DNA of 22,651 nucleotides from Pseudomonadota bacterium (GCA_023434095.1 JAEYTJ010000033.1:1-22651); one strand, 5' to 3'; positions 1 to 10,264 are shown, counted from the stretch's first letter. Numbers and translations: made by a program. Notes: generated by a model not told the origin, from the letters alone.

Positions 1-157
1 CGGCGGCGGCGTGGAATACGCCATCACCGACAACTGGACCGTGAAGGCCGAGTATCTCTACGTCGACCTCGGCGACATCACCTGGGACGGCGCGTCCAAC
101 ACCAAGCTCGACATGTCGATGTCGACCGTCAAGGCCGGCGTGAACTACAAGTTCTGA
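1..157 (+). CDS. Outer-membrane beta-barrel protein, C-terminal end only (partial)
   Basis: Only the last 51 codons are present, read in the frame starting at base 2. The peptide begins GGGVEYAITDNWTVKAEYLY and ends KAGVNYKF. Alternating polar and hydrophobic residues (VKAEYLYVDLGD, then STVKAGVNYKF) and a terminal phenylalanine are typical of the last strands of an outer-membrane beta-barrel recognised by the BAM complex. The motif 'tdnwtvkaEYLYvDLG ... vkaGvNYkF' matches the Omp25/Omp31-like porin family that is abundant in Hyphomicrobiales. The exact family member cannot be named because the start lies outside the window. A strong terminator follows 28 bases after the stop. Confidence 0.8.
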   Translation, partial: GGGVEYAITDNWTVKAEYLYVDLGDITWDGASNTKLDMSMSTVKAGVNYKF

Positions 158-185
158 TCGTCGCCCCGTCGCGCATCATCCAAGT

Positions 186-217
186 AAGGCCCCGGACGGA
201 AACGTCCGGGGCCTTTT
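186..217 (+). terminator. Strong rho-independent terminator of the outer-membrane protein gene
   Basis: A perfect 13-bp stem, AAGGCCCCGGACG (186-198) with CGTCCGGGGCCTT (203-215), is closed by a GAAA tetraloop and runs into TTTT then CTC. It follows the barrel gene by 28 bases. The minus-strand met operon ends at 237 on its other side, so the hairpin may work for both convergent units, although the T-tract is better on the plus strand. Confidence 0.93.
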
Positions 218-236
218 CTCGTGCGAAGGCACGGCC

Positions 237-1046
237 TCAATTGCTCCCGAGCAGCGAGGCAGCGGCGCTCCATATCGCGTTCTTCACGCCCACTGCCGGC
301 GGAGAGGCGATGATGGTGGGCGGGTTGGGGTTCTTCTCGCCATTGGCGGTCAGCTTGGCGAAGGTAACCTCGCCGTCGGTGTAGTAGCGGTCGCCGCCGC
401 CATTGCGGCCGAACAGGGTGGGGCCGAGCCCTGTCACCTGATAGACCGTGCGCACCATGCCGGCGGCCTTGAGGTCGTCGATCAGCAGGTCGCGCACCGC
501 ATCGACATTCGGCCCGATATGGTGGGTCACCGCGCCGGTGTAATGGCTGAGACCGACGCCCCGGTCATAGGTGGCGGAACCGAGCCATACCGGGGCGCCA
601 TCCTTGCCGTTGTCCAGCACCTTCCAGAAGCGCACATGGTCGCGCTTGTCGGCGCTGCGGCCGACCTCCTTCTCGAAGGCAAGGTCTTCCACCCGCCCGT
701 CATAATAGAGCGGGCTCACAGGCGCCTGCGGGTCGGGCCTTCGCAGCAGCACCGAACCGATGATGGCAAGGCTCGACTTCAGCGTGACCGGATTGGCCGG
801 CAGCCAGCCGGCGGCGTTCATGGCGTGGAGAATGTCGTCCTGCGTGCCGACCAGGCCGACATCGATCGGGTCGCCGGGAATGCCCTGCTTGGTCTGCGTC
901 ACCATCGGCATGTGCTTGATGCCCGGCTGGTGCTCGTGATGCGTCCACAGCCGCGGCAGCATCACATAGGCAAGCGAGGCCCAGACGACGAGCGCGACCA
1001 GCGCCCAGAACAGCACCTTGCGCGTCTCGCCGTCGAGCACGCTCAT
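237..1046 (-). CDS. Membrane-anchored LssY_C-domain protein
   Basis: 269 residues. An N-terminal hydrophobic helix at about residues 11-31 (FWALVALVVWASLAYVMLP) is followed by a soluble domain. The stretch GLVGTQDDILHAMNAAGW and the later YDGRVEDLAFEKEVG, HVRFWKV and THHIGPNVDAVRDLLIDDL resemble the LssY C-terminal domain found alone or fused to PAP2 phosphatase/DedA-like proteins. The biochemical role of that domain is not established. One transmembrane helix at the N-terminus suggests an inner-membrane anchor with the domain on the periplasmic side (inference). The start codon lies only 5 bases after the metH stop, so it is probably the last gene of the methionine operon; nothing in the protein explains a link to methionine. 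The family call rests on recognition by eye. Confidence 0.72.
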   Translation of the reverse strand: MSVLDGETRKVLFWALVALVVWASLAYVMLPRLWTHHEHQPGIKHMPMVTQTKQGIPGDPIDVGLVGTQDDILHAMNAAGWLPANPVTLKSSLAIIGSVLLRRPDPQAPVSPLYYDGRVEDLAFEKEVGRSADKRDHVRFWKVLDNGKDGAPVWLGSATYDRGVGLSHYTGAVTHHIGPNVDAVRDLLIDDLKAAGMVRTVYQVTGLGPTLFGRNGGGDRYYTDGEVTFAKLTANGEKNPNPPTIIASPPAVGVKNAIWSAAASLLGSN

Positions 1047-1051
1047 CGCGC

Positions 1052-4791
<3,740 letters not shown>

Positions 4792-4795
<4 letters not shown>

Positions 4796-5173
4796 CGTCG
4801 CTCTTGCTCCCTCTCCCCGTCGGGGAGAGGGTTGGGGTGAGGGGCCGCTGCGCGCAAGGCTTCGAGAATGCGCACAAGAACCCCGTCAATGTTCATCAGC
4901 ACGTCGTTATTCCAGAAACGGATGACCAGATAGCCACAGGCTTCGATTGTCCGCGTCCTTTGCATGTCTCGCTCGGCGGCGTGCTGTCCGCCGTCGAGTT
5001 CGACGATCAGCCTCGCGTCGACACAGAGAAAATCGACGATGTATCGATCAACCGGCGCCTGCCGGCGAAATTTCCATCCGTCGAGCCGGCGGTCGCGCAG
5101 GCGCGCCCAGAGCCGCTTTCGACATCGGTCTGATCGCGCCTCAGCGCCGCGCCCGCTCGATTCGACCGTCCAT
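4792..5173 (-). pseudogene. DUF559 (Vsr-like endonuclease fold) gene broken by two single-base deletions
   Basis: The reading frame open from 4792 to 5211 encodes the DUF559 core (RLWARLRDRRLDGWKFRRQ, then YIVDFLCVDARLIVELDGGQ, then YLVIRFWNNDVL). This family has a very-short-patch-repair/restriction-endonuclease-like fold; its function is mostly unknown. Upstream of KRLW this frame gives unrelated residues. The canonical N-terminus is split over the two other frames: ATG at 5173 gives MDGRIERAR, then a second frame gives LRRDQTDVE, then the main frame continues KRLWARL. Adding one G near 5146-5148 and one A in the AAA run at 5117-5119 restores an uninterrupted protein of about 126 residues. 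The last 20 residues (AAAPHPNPLPDGEREQERR region) come from an intergenic repeat, and the stop overlaps the metH GTG. It sits in the met operon, probably as a passenger. Confidence 0.82.
4806..4844 (+). repeat. Palindromic intergenic repeat, copy 1
   Basis: A 39-base element with the core palindrome CCTCTCCCC-GT-CGGGGAGAGG followed by GTTGGGGTGAGGGG. It matches 5246-5284 at 38 of 39 positions in the same orientation. On the minus strand it encodes the PHPNPLPDGE tail of the DUF559 frame and provides the purine-rich sequence upstream of metH. Repeats of this type are scattered in many alphaproteobacterial genomes. Confidence 0.9.
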
Positions 5174-5222
5174 CTCCCCTCACCCGGCGCTGCGCGCCGA
5201 CCTCTCCCCACGGGGAGAGGTT
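5171..5222 (-). repeat. Palindromic intergenic repeat, variant in opposite orientation
   Basis: Two adjacent hairpins are visible: CGGCGC/GCGCCG at about 5185-5199 and CCTCTCCCC/GGGGAGAGG at 5201-5220 with an AC loop. The bases TCTCCCCTCACCC on its left and the GGGGAGAGG arm relate it to the copies at 4806 and 5246, but with a different middle part and inverted. The probable original start codon of the DUF559 gene (5173) lies at its edge. Confidence 0.82.
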
Positions 5223-5245
5223 AATCAGCTTTCGACCACCCTTCT

Positions 5246-5284
5246 GCTCCCTCGCCCCGTCGGGGAGAGGGTTGGGGTGAGGGG
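5246..5284 (+). repeat. Palindromic intergenic repeat, copy 2
   Basis: Same 39-base element as 4806-4844 with one substitution (T to G in CTCTCCCC/CTCGCCCC) that opens one pair of the palindrome. With copy 1 it brackets the decayed DUF559 gene as a direct repeat, 440 bases apart. Confidence 0.9.
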
Positions 5285-5334
5285 CAGCGGCGCGAACCCA
5301 TGGGGCCGACGCCATCACCCCGACGCGCTACAGC

Positions 5335-5586
5335 TCAATGACCCTTTTCGAGCTTTTCGAGACGCTTCTCGATCGCTTCGATCCGGTCTTCGAATTCGGC
5401 GGAGGCGTAGCGGCCCAGCACGGATTCACCATGCATTGCCTGCTTGAGGCTTTCGATCTTGGCATCAAGCGCGTTGAAGCGGCGGTCATGCGCGTCAAAG
5501 CGCTCCCGATTTTCGTGACGGCCACTTTCAATCTCCGCGCGGATCTCGCGCAGCAGCTTCAGGATGAAGTTGTCCGGCTCGCTCAT
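5335..5586 (-). CDS. Small coiled-coil protein, unknown function
   Basis: 83 residues from the ATG at 5586, chosen because GGAG lies 7 bases upstream; an in-frame ATG at 5622 would add 12 residues (MPYSRGITRRRS) that look unlike a natural start. The sequence MSEPDNFILKLLREIRAEIE and the tail FEDRIEAIEKRLEKLEKGH have heptad-like spacing of Leu/Ile and alternating charges, so it is probably a helical, oligomerising coiled coil. There is no signal peptide, membrane segment or catalytic motif. Small 'MSEPDN...LLREIRAEI' proteins are, from memory, recurrent hypotheticals in Hyphomicrobiales. It lies 51 bases after metF on the same strand and ends just before a palindromic repeat. No function can be assigned. 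Confidence 0.75.
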   Translation of the reverse strand: MSEPDNFILKLLREIRAEIESGRHENRERFDAHDRRFNALDAKIESLKQAMHGESVLGRYASAEFEDRIEAIEKRLEKLEKGH

Positions 5587-5637
5587 CGACCGTCTCCGTG
5601 TAATGCCCCTACTATATGGCATCCCACAGCGAAATTC

Positions 5638-6570
5638 TCACGCCGCCGCCTGTCCCTTGCCGTCGCCCGCTCCCGCCTCCTGCGGCGGGCGGATGCCCAG
5701 CAGGTGACACACGGCATAGACGAGATCGGCGCGGTTGAGCGTGTAGAAATGGAACTCGGTGACGCCACGATCCACCAGATCGAACACCTGCTCGGCCGCG
5801 ACAGCAGCGGCGATCAGCTTGCGGGTCTCGGGGTCGTTGTCCAACCCCTCGAAGCGCGTGGCCAGCCAGTCCGGCATGAAGGTGCCGGTCTTCTCCGAGA
5901 AGTTCTTCGCCTGCTTGAAGTTCGAGACCGGAAGGATACCCGGCACGATCGGCACGTCGATGCCGCGCGCCCGCACCTTGTCGAGAAACGCGAAATACAG
6001 GTCGTTGTCGAAGAAGCACTGGGTGATGGCGCGCGTCGCCCCCGCGTCGACCTTGGCGGCGAGGATGTCGAGATCGGTGTCGAAGCTCGGGCTCTCCGGG
6101 TGCTTCTCGGGATAGGCCGAGACCGACACCTCGAAATTGGCGATCCGGCGGATGCCGGCGACCAGCTCCGCCGTGGTGCGGTAGCCCTCCGGGTGCGGCT
6201 CGTAGTGATGGCCGACCCCGCCCGGAGGATCGCCGCGCAGCGCCACGATATGGCGCACGCCGGCGTCCCAATAGCCGCGCACCACCTCGTCCACCTCGCC
6301 CTTCGTCGCGGAGACGCAGGTGAGATGCGCCGCCGGCGCGAGGCGCGTCTCCTTCACGATGCGCTCCACCGTGGCGTGGGTGCGCTCGCGGGTGGAACCG
6401 CCGGCGCCATAGGTCACCGAGACGAATTTCGGCGCCAGCGGCGCGAGACGGGTGATGGAATTCCACAGCGTGGCCTCCATCTCCGGCGTCTTCGGCGGAA
6501 AGAACTCGAACGACACCGAAATGGGCCGCCCGCCGGCGCGGCGGCTGCGGCGCTCGACATCCGACGACAT
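5638..6570 (-). CDS. metF: Methylenetetrahydrofolate reductase MetF
   Basis: FAD enzyme reducing 5,10-methylene-THF to 5-methyl-THF, the methyl donor for MetH in the same operon. 310 residues (E. coli MetF is 296). Visible family motifs are SVSFEFFPPKTPE at about 18-30, with the catalytic Glu equivalent at 22; SVTYGAGGST at 51-60; ALRGDPP at 110-116, with the conserved flavin-modulating Asp at 114 or next to it; and TQCFFDND at 183-190. The start is fixed by an AAGGAGG ribosome binding site 7 bases before ATG 6570. The start overlaps the stop of the upstream regulator as TGATG, indicating translational coupling. Co-transcription with the SahR-like regulator implies control by S-adenosylhomocysteine (inference). 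The last 15 residues are a poorly conserved Gly/Ala-rich tail. Confidence 0.97.
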   Translation of the reverse strand: MSSDVERRSRRAGGRPISVSFEFFPPKTPEMEATLWNSITRLAPLAPKFVSVTYGAGGSTRERTHATVERIVKETRLAPAAHLTCVSATKGEVDEVVRGYWDAGVRHIVALRGDPPGGVGHHYEPHPEGYRTTAELVAGIRRIANFEVSVSAYPEKHPESPSFDTDLDILAAKVDAGATRAITQCFFDNDLYFAFLDKVRARGIDVPIVPGILPVSNFKQAKNFSEKTGTFMPDWLATRFEGLDNDPETRKLIAAAVAAEQVFDLVDRGVTEFHFYTLNRADLVYAVCHLLGIRPPQEAGAGDGKGQAAA

Positions 6571-7583
6571 CAGGCGACCTCCTTGTTGTGTTGGGCATCG
6601 GCCCGCGCGACACGCGGGTCGCGGGCCAGCCAGAGCGACACGGTGAGCCGGCCCTCCCCGGACTTTCCGGAGTCTCGGGGGGCGAGCAGGCGATGGGACT
6701 GGGGCACGAGGCCGGCCTGGGCGAGCCAGTTCTCCATGATCTCCGGCGCGAAGCCGAGCCGCCGATGGGCGTGCTGCTCGCGCAGGAATTCGAGATCGTG
6801 CGGGTCGAAATCGACCACCAGCAGCCGCCCGCCGGGGCGCAGCACCCGCGCCGCTTCCTTGATCGCGCGCGGCGCGTCCTCCAGGAAATGCAGCACCTGA
6901 TGCACGATCACCACGTCGAAGGCGTCGCGCGGCAAAGCGAGGCTGTAGATGTCGCCCTGGCGCACGGTGGCGTTGCGCACCCCGGCACGGTCGAGATTGG
7001 CGCGCGCCACCGCCAGCATCTCGGCGGAAAGGTCGATGCCGACGCCGCGCTCCATCTCGTCCGCGAACAGTTCGAGAATGCGGCCGGTGCCGGTGCCGAG
7101 ATCGAGCAGGCTGCCGATGCGCCCGCCGGCCAGCGCCTGACGGATCGCGGCTTCCACCTGCTCTTCCGGCGCGTGCAGGCGACGGATGGCATCCCATTCA
7201 TGAGCATGGGCGCGAAAATAGTCCTGCGCATGAGCGGCGCGGACGGCCCGCACCGCTTCGAGCCGCTCGCGGTCGCGCAGCAATATGTCGTCGTCCGGGG
7301 CGATCAGTTCCAGCAGCGCGTCGGTGAGCGCCGCGCCCGGCGTGTCCACCGCGCGACGGTAGAACACCCAGCTCGCCTCGCGGAAGCGCTCCACCAGCCC
7401 GGCCTCCGCCAGCAGCTTGAGGTGGCGCGAGATTCGCGGCTGCGACTGGCCGAGAATCTCGGTAAGCTCGGAAACGGTCAGCTCGCCCTCTCCGATCAGC
7501 GCCAGCAGGCGCAGCCGCGTGTCCTCGCCGGCCGCCTTGAGGCCTTCGAGCAACAACGCGAAACCGAGCGGCGAACCGGACAA
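6570..7583 (-). CDS. SahR-like ArsR-family regulator fused to a SAM-dependent methyltransferase domain
   Basis: 337 residues. An ArsR-type winged helix spans about 15-85 (LTVSELTEILGQSQPRISRH as recognition region), followed by a class I methyltransferase fold at about 150-290 (LLDLGTGTGRILELF as motif I, GIDLSAEML, then VVIVHQVLHFLEDAPRA). This domain order is that of SahR, the S-adenosylhomocysteine-responsive repressor that controls metF, metH, metE and ahcY in Proteobacteria; in SahR the methyltransferase domain is thought to sense ligand. The start is TTG at 7583, supported by GGAGG 5 bases upstream; longer open frame to 7916 runs antisense through trmO and has no such support. metF starts within its stop codon. 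Catalytic methyl transfer is neither shown nor excluded. The symbol sahR would be reasonable but is an inference from architecture and context. Confidence 0.88.
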   Translation of the reverse strand: MSGSPLGFALLLEGLKAAGEDTRLRLLALIGEGELTVSELTEILGQSQPRISRHLKLLAEAGLVERFREASWVFYRRAVDTPGAALTDALLELIAPDDDILLRDRERLEAVRAVRAAHAQDYFRAHAHEWDAIRRLHAPEEQVEAAIRQALAGGRIGSLLDLGTGTGRILELFADEMERGVGIDLSAEMLAVARANLDRAGVRNATVRQGDIYSLALPRDAFDVVIVHQVLHFLEDAPRAIKEAARVLRPGGRLLVVDFDPHDLEFLREQHAHRRLGFAPEIMENWLAQAGLVPQSHRLLAPRDSGKSGEGRLTVSLWLARDPRVARADAQHNKEVA

Positions 7584-7600
7584 CGAGACCTCCAAGAGAG

Positions 7601-7620
7601 ATATAAAGATATGTTTATGT
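7601..7620 (-). promoter_or_regulatory. Probable operator of the met operon (AT-rich palindrome)
   Basis: ATATAAAGATATGTTTATGT is a 20-base inverted repeat with 16 of 20 positions matching its reverse complement, in a region otherwise about 70% GC. It lies 17 bases upstream of the regulator's TTG and next to its ribosome binding site. On the minus strand a weak promoter can be drawn over it (TTGGGT, 18 bases, TATCTT). An ArsR-family dimer with autoregulation would bind such a palindrome. The role as SahR site is inference from position. Confidence 0.7.
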
Positions 7621-7656
7621 CTTATTCCGACCCAATGCAAGGGGCCGGCCGGCACC

Positions 7657-8226
7657 ATGGCCGCTGACGACGAGGACGCGCGGCGGCGCGAAGACCACCC
7701 CGGCGGGGATTTCGGCGTGCGCCCCGGCGAGGTGACGGTGGACCTGCCGGCGCGGCCCGATGCCGGCCTCCATTTCATCGGCCGCATCCGCACGCCCTGG
7801 ACCCAGCGTGCCGACTGCCCGAAGAACGCGCACGAGGCCATGGCCCTGCAAGCGGTCTGCACGGTGGAGATCGACCCGCCTTTTCGCCCGGCGCTGCGGG
7901 GGCTGGAAGGCACCACCCATCTCTGGCTGCTCTATTTCATGGACCGCGCCCCGCGAAACCTCGTCGTCCAGGTGCCGCGGCGCTATGGCAAAGGGCGGGG
8001 CACCTTCGCCCTGCGCAGCCCGGCACGGCCGAACCCCATCGCGATGAGCGCGGTGCGCCTCATCGGCCTGGATGAGGCGACGCTCACCGTGATCGGCCCG
8101 GATTGCCTCGACGGCACGCCGCTGCTCGACATCAAGCCCTATTTCGCCTCCACCGACTGCCACCCCGATGCCGTCGTCGGCTGGCATCGCGACCGCGACG
8201 AGGAAACCCCTTCTGCCCCTGCGTGA
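7657..8226 (+). CDS. TrmO-like tRNA (N6-threonylcarbamoyladenosine) methyltransferase
   Basis: 189 residues. The TrmO/TsaA beta-barrel family is recognised from HFIGRIRTPW at about 39-48, LEGTTHLWLLYFMDRA at 83-98, RSPARPNPIAMSAVRL at 120-135 (the family's RPNPIG(L/M)S signature) and LDGTPLLDIKPY at 151-162. E. coli TrmO uses SAM to methylate t6A37 in tRNA-Thr; alphaproteobacterial relatives are shorter because they lack the C-terminal extension, as here. The first 35 residues (charged, DDEDARRREDHPGGD) are not part of the domain. The start is ATG 7657 with AAGGGG about 11 bases upstream. It is divergent from the sahR-metF operon and shares its intergenic region, so the palindrome at 7601 might affect both. 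The exact tRNA substrate is not visible. Confidence 0.85.
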   Translation: MAADDEDARRREDHPGGDFGVRPGEVTVDLPARPDAGLHFIGRIRTPWTQRADCPKNAHEAMALQAVCTVEIDPPFRPALRGLEGTTHLWLLYFMDRAPRNLVVQVPRRYGKGRGTFALRSPARPNPIAMSAVRLIGLDEATLTVIGPDCLDGTPLLDIKPYFASTDCHPDAVVGWHRDRDEETPSAPA

Positions 8227-8276
8227 CCTGTGGCGCGGCTGCATCAGCTGCGCGCCACACGCATGACGGCCTGGAA

Positions 8277-8328
8277 CCTGCGTCAACGTGAGTGCTTATG
8301 GTCTTGAACCTGCCTTGATCCTGCGTCA
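8277..8328 (+). repeat. Repeated CCTGCGTCA 9-mers upstream of the L,D-transpeptidase gene
   Basis: CCTGCGTCA occurs exactly at 8277-8285 and 8320-8328 (43 bases apart, about four helical turns), with a partial GAACCTGC copy at 8306-8313. They lie 60-110 bases upstream of the gene, in otherwise empty sequence between 8227 and 8386. They could be regulator sites; no known consensus is recognised. Confidence 0.4.
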
Positions 8329-8386
8329 TTCCCCTCGGCAGAACATATGGGCGCAGTTCCGCGCCGACAGATTCGATTAAGGCTTG

Positions 8387-9532
8387 ATGATGGTCGTTCG
8401 CCTCGGTTTCGTTCCCGCTGTCGCCTTCTCGGTCCTGGCATCGGTCGGCACCGCCGGAGCCCAGTATTACCCCGTGGAAGGCCAGGACCCGGCCGCACAG
8501 GGTGGTTCGGCCTATGACGCAGCGGGCAGCCGCGCGATCGAGAATGTCGAGGTGCCTGCGGCCTACGACCCCTACGGTGCGCCGGGCGCAGGCGCCGCAA
8601 GCGCTCCCGCCGGAAATTACGGCCAGCAGCCCGGCGCCTATGGGCAGCCGCAGACGGCCTACGGCTCGACGCCGCCCGGCGTGCGCGATCCCTATGCCGC
8701 GCCGGCCCCCGGCGTCGCGCCGGTGGCGAATGCGCCCTATTCCGACCCCGCGCGCCAGCCCACGGGCTATCCGCCGGGTGCCTATTCCGGCCAGCCGCCG
8801 GCCGGCATGGCCTCGCCCTATGGCAGCCAGGCCGCCGCGCCGCAGTCGGCACCGGGTCAGGCCGCGTACGGCCAGCCTCCGGCCTATGGCCAGCCCCCCG
8901 CCGCGGTGGGCAACGGCGCCAACACCTACGGTGCCAATGGCTCCAGCGTCGCCATGCTGCCGCCCGAGGACCAGCCGGAAGAAGGCCCGCCCAAGGAACT
9001 TCCCGCCCACCTCAAGCACCAGGTGGTCGACTATGTGACGAAGGAGGCCCCGGGCACCATCGTCATCGATACGCCGAACACCTACCTCTATTACGTGCTG
9101 CCCGGCGGCAAGGCGGAACGCTACGGCATTGGCGTCGGCCGCGAAGGCTTCACCTGGGCCGGCGCGGAGAAGATCAGCCGCAAGGCGGAGTGGCCGGATT
9201 GGCGCCCGCCATCGGAGATGATCGAGCGCCAGCCCTATCTGCCGCGCTTCATGGCCGGCGGCCCCGGCAACCCGATGGGCGCGCGCGCGCTCTATCTGGG
9301 CGGCACCGTCTACCGCATCCACGGCACCAACCAGCCCTCCACCATCGGCCAGTTCATGTCGTCGGGCTGTATCCGCATGCTGAACGAGGATGTGGAGGCG
9401 CTCTACGACAAGGTGAAGGTCGGCACCAAGGTCGTCGTGCTGCCCGGTAACCCGCCCGCCACCGCCAGCAATGGCGCCGTGCCGCCGACCGCCGCAGCCC
9501 CGGTCGCCGAAGCCGGCTTTGCCGTCCGCTGA
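8387..9532 (+). CDS. Secreted L,D-transpeptidase (YkuD domain) with Pro/Gly/Tyr/Gln-rich linker
   Basis: 381 residues. A signal peptide (VVRLGFVPAVAFSVLASVGTAGA, cleavage near 25) is followed by about 150 residues of low-complexity linker rich in Pro, Ala, Gly, Gln and Tyr with degenerate AYGQPP units. The YkuD catalytic domain spans about 210-350. The active-site signature is intact: His312 in IHGTNQPSTIG and Cys328 in MSSGCIRMLNEDV. Such enzymes make 3-3 cross-links in peptidoglycan or, in Hyphomicrobiales, tether outer-membrane barrel proteins to peptidoglycan; which applies here cannot be read from sequence. The start is one of two consecutive ATGs (8387 or 8390), 4 or 7 bases after TAAGG; a TTG at 8384 is less likely. 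It stands alone and ends at a terminator shared with the convergent MOSC gene. Confidence 0.92.
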   Translation: MMVVRLGFVPAVAFSVLASVGTAGAQYYPVEGQDPAAQGGSAYDAAGSRAIENVEVPAAYDPYGAPGAGAASAPAGNYGQQPGAYGQPQTAYGSTPPGVRDPYAAPAPGVAPVANAPYSDPARQPTGYPPGAYSGQPPAGMASPYGSQAAAPQSAPGQAAYGQPPAYGQPPAAVGNGANTYGANGSSVAMLPPEDQPEEGPPKELPAHLKHQVVDYVTKEAPGTIVIDTPNTYLYYVLPGGKAERYGIGVGREGFTWAGAEKISRKAEWPDWRPPSEMIERQPYLPRFMAGGPGNPMGARALYLGGTVYRIHGTNQPSTIGQFMSSGCIRMLNEDVEALYDKVKVGTKVVVLPGNPPATASNGAVPPTAAAPVAEAGFAVR

Positions 9533-9566
9533 GCGGACGCTACGCAAGACCAACCAGACGTTCGAC

Positions 9567-9603
9567 CGGCCGGAGCGCTCCATGCCTCCGGCCGTTTTCG
9601 TTT
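9567..9603 (+). terminator. Rho-independent terminator after the L,D-transpeptidase gene
   Basis: A perfect 9-bp stem, CGGCCGGAG (9567-9575) with CTCCGGCCG (9586-9594), has a 10-base loop and is followed by TTTTCGTTT. It lies 34 bases after the transpeptidase stop and abuts the end of the convergent MOSC gene at 9602. Confidence 0.88.
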
Positions 9604-10264
9604 AGCCGCTCCAGAGGCGCTGGGGCGGAACGCGCAGGCTCACCTCGGTGCCGGGCGTGAGCGTGCCGGCGCGCTCGACCCACGCCACCAGCCCGCGCAG
9701 CCCCTTCGCCACCTTGGCGAAGCCAAGTTCGGCCTCGACTTGCCCGGTCGCCGCCGCAATCGCTGCCCCCGCATGGCGGCAGGGAGCATTCTCACCCTCC
9801 ACCACGAGCGCCGCCCCGCCGGCGAAATGCAGCCGCGTGCCCGGCGGCAGGAAGGTGAGTTGCGGCACGCCCTCGACCACCAGATTGGCGCCGATCCATT
9901 CCGGCGCGACCTGCGCCACCCCGAGGCGGCGGGCGATCTCGGCGAGTTCCTCGGGCGCCACCAGCGACACCTGCCGGCTGTTGCGGATCGGAGTGCCGCG
10001 CGGATACCAGGGAACGCGCGAATCCGCGCGCCGCGCGACGCCGGCATGGCGATCGCCGCCGATTCCCTCAAGCGTGACCGCGAGTTCCGCCACCTCGCGG
10101 GTCGCGAAGCCCGGCCCGTCGGCGATCAGGACGCGCGCGAGATGCCCGGCCAGGCGACGGCCCGGCGCCGGCGTCGGCGCGCCGAACAGATCCTGCGCAG
10201 GAGGATGGGGAGGCGCCCGCCTCATCGCGGCACCCGGCAGGGATTGGGCATCCTGTTCTTCCAT
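9602..10264 (-). CDS. MOSC-domain protein
   Basis: 220 residues from ATG 10264. MOSC (molybdenum cofactor sulfurase C-terminal) domains bind sulfur or molybdenum cofactor; stand-alone bacterial members include YiiM and YuaD-like proteins acting in detoxification or cofactor handling. Visible marks are LEGIGGDRHAG at 65-75 (family GDxH-like motif), NSRQVSLVAPEEL at 95-107, WIGANLVVEGV at 123-133 and the conserved cysteine at about 162 in GENAPCRHAG. The Pro-rich first 35 residues are not part of the domain, and no good ribosome binding site precedes ATG 10264; a start at the ATG for MRRAPPHPP (about 10225) is possible. It is divergent from the EcfG-promoted envelope operon. Substrate unknown. 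Confidence 0.83.
   Translation of the reverse strand: MEEQDAQSLPGAAMRRAPPHPPAQDLFGAPTPAPGRRLAGHLARVLIADGPGFATREVAELAVTLEGIGGDRHAGVARRADSRVPWYPRGTPIRNSRQVSLVAPEELAEIARRLGVAQVAPEWIGANLVVEGVPQLTFLPPGTRLHFAGGAALVVEGENAPCRHAGAAIAAATGQVEAELGFAKVAKGLRGLVAWVERAGTLTPGTEVSLRVPPQRLWSG

Noticed and set aside
5007..5318. 103-codon minus-strand frame beginning MMASAPWVRAAAPHPNPLP
   Set aside because: It is mostly translated repeat sequence; only its LRRDQTDVE piece is meaningful, as part of the shifted DUF559 gene.
4796..5334. Cobalamin, SAM or SAH riboswitch upstream of metH
   Set aside because: The region consists of the DUF559 remnant and palindromic repeats; I found no B12-box-like or SAH/SAM aptamer features. 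Control through the upstream regulator is the simpler explanation.
7417..7656. N-terminal extension of the TrmO-like protein upstream of 7657
   Set aside because: This segment is antisense to the regulator's helix-turn-helix region and crosses the operator; the TrmO domain needs none of it.
8273..8297. Possible EcfG promoter before the L,D-transpeptidase gene (GGAAC, 16 bases, GCTT)
   Set aside because: The -10 element mismatches the two most informative bases of CGTT; position is plausible but the match is too weak.
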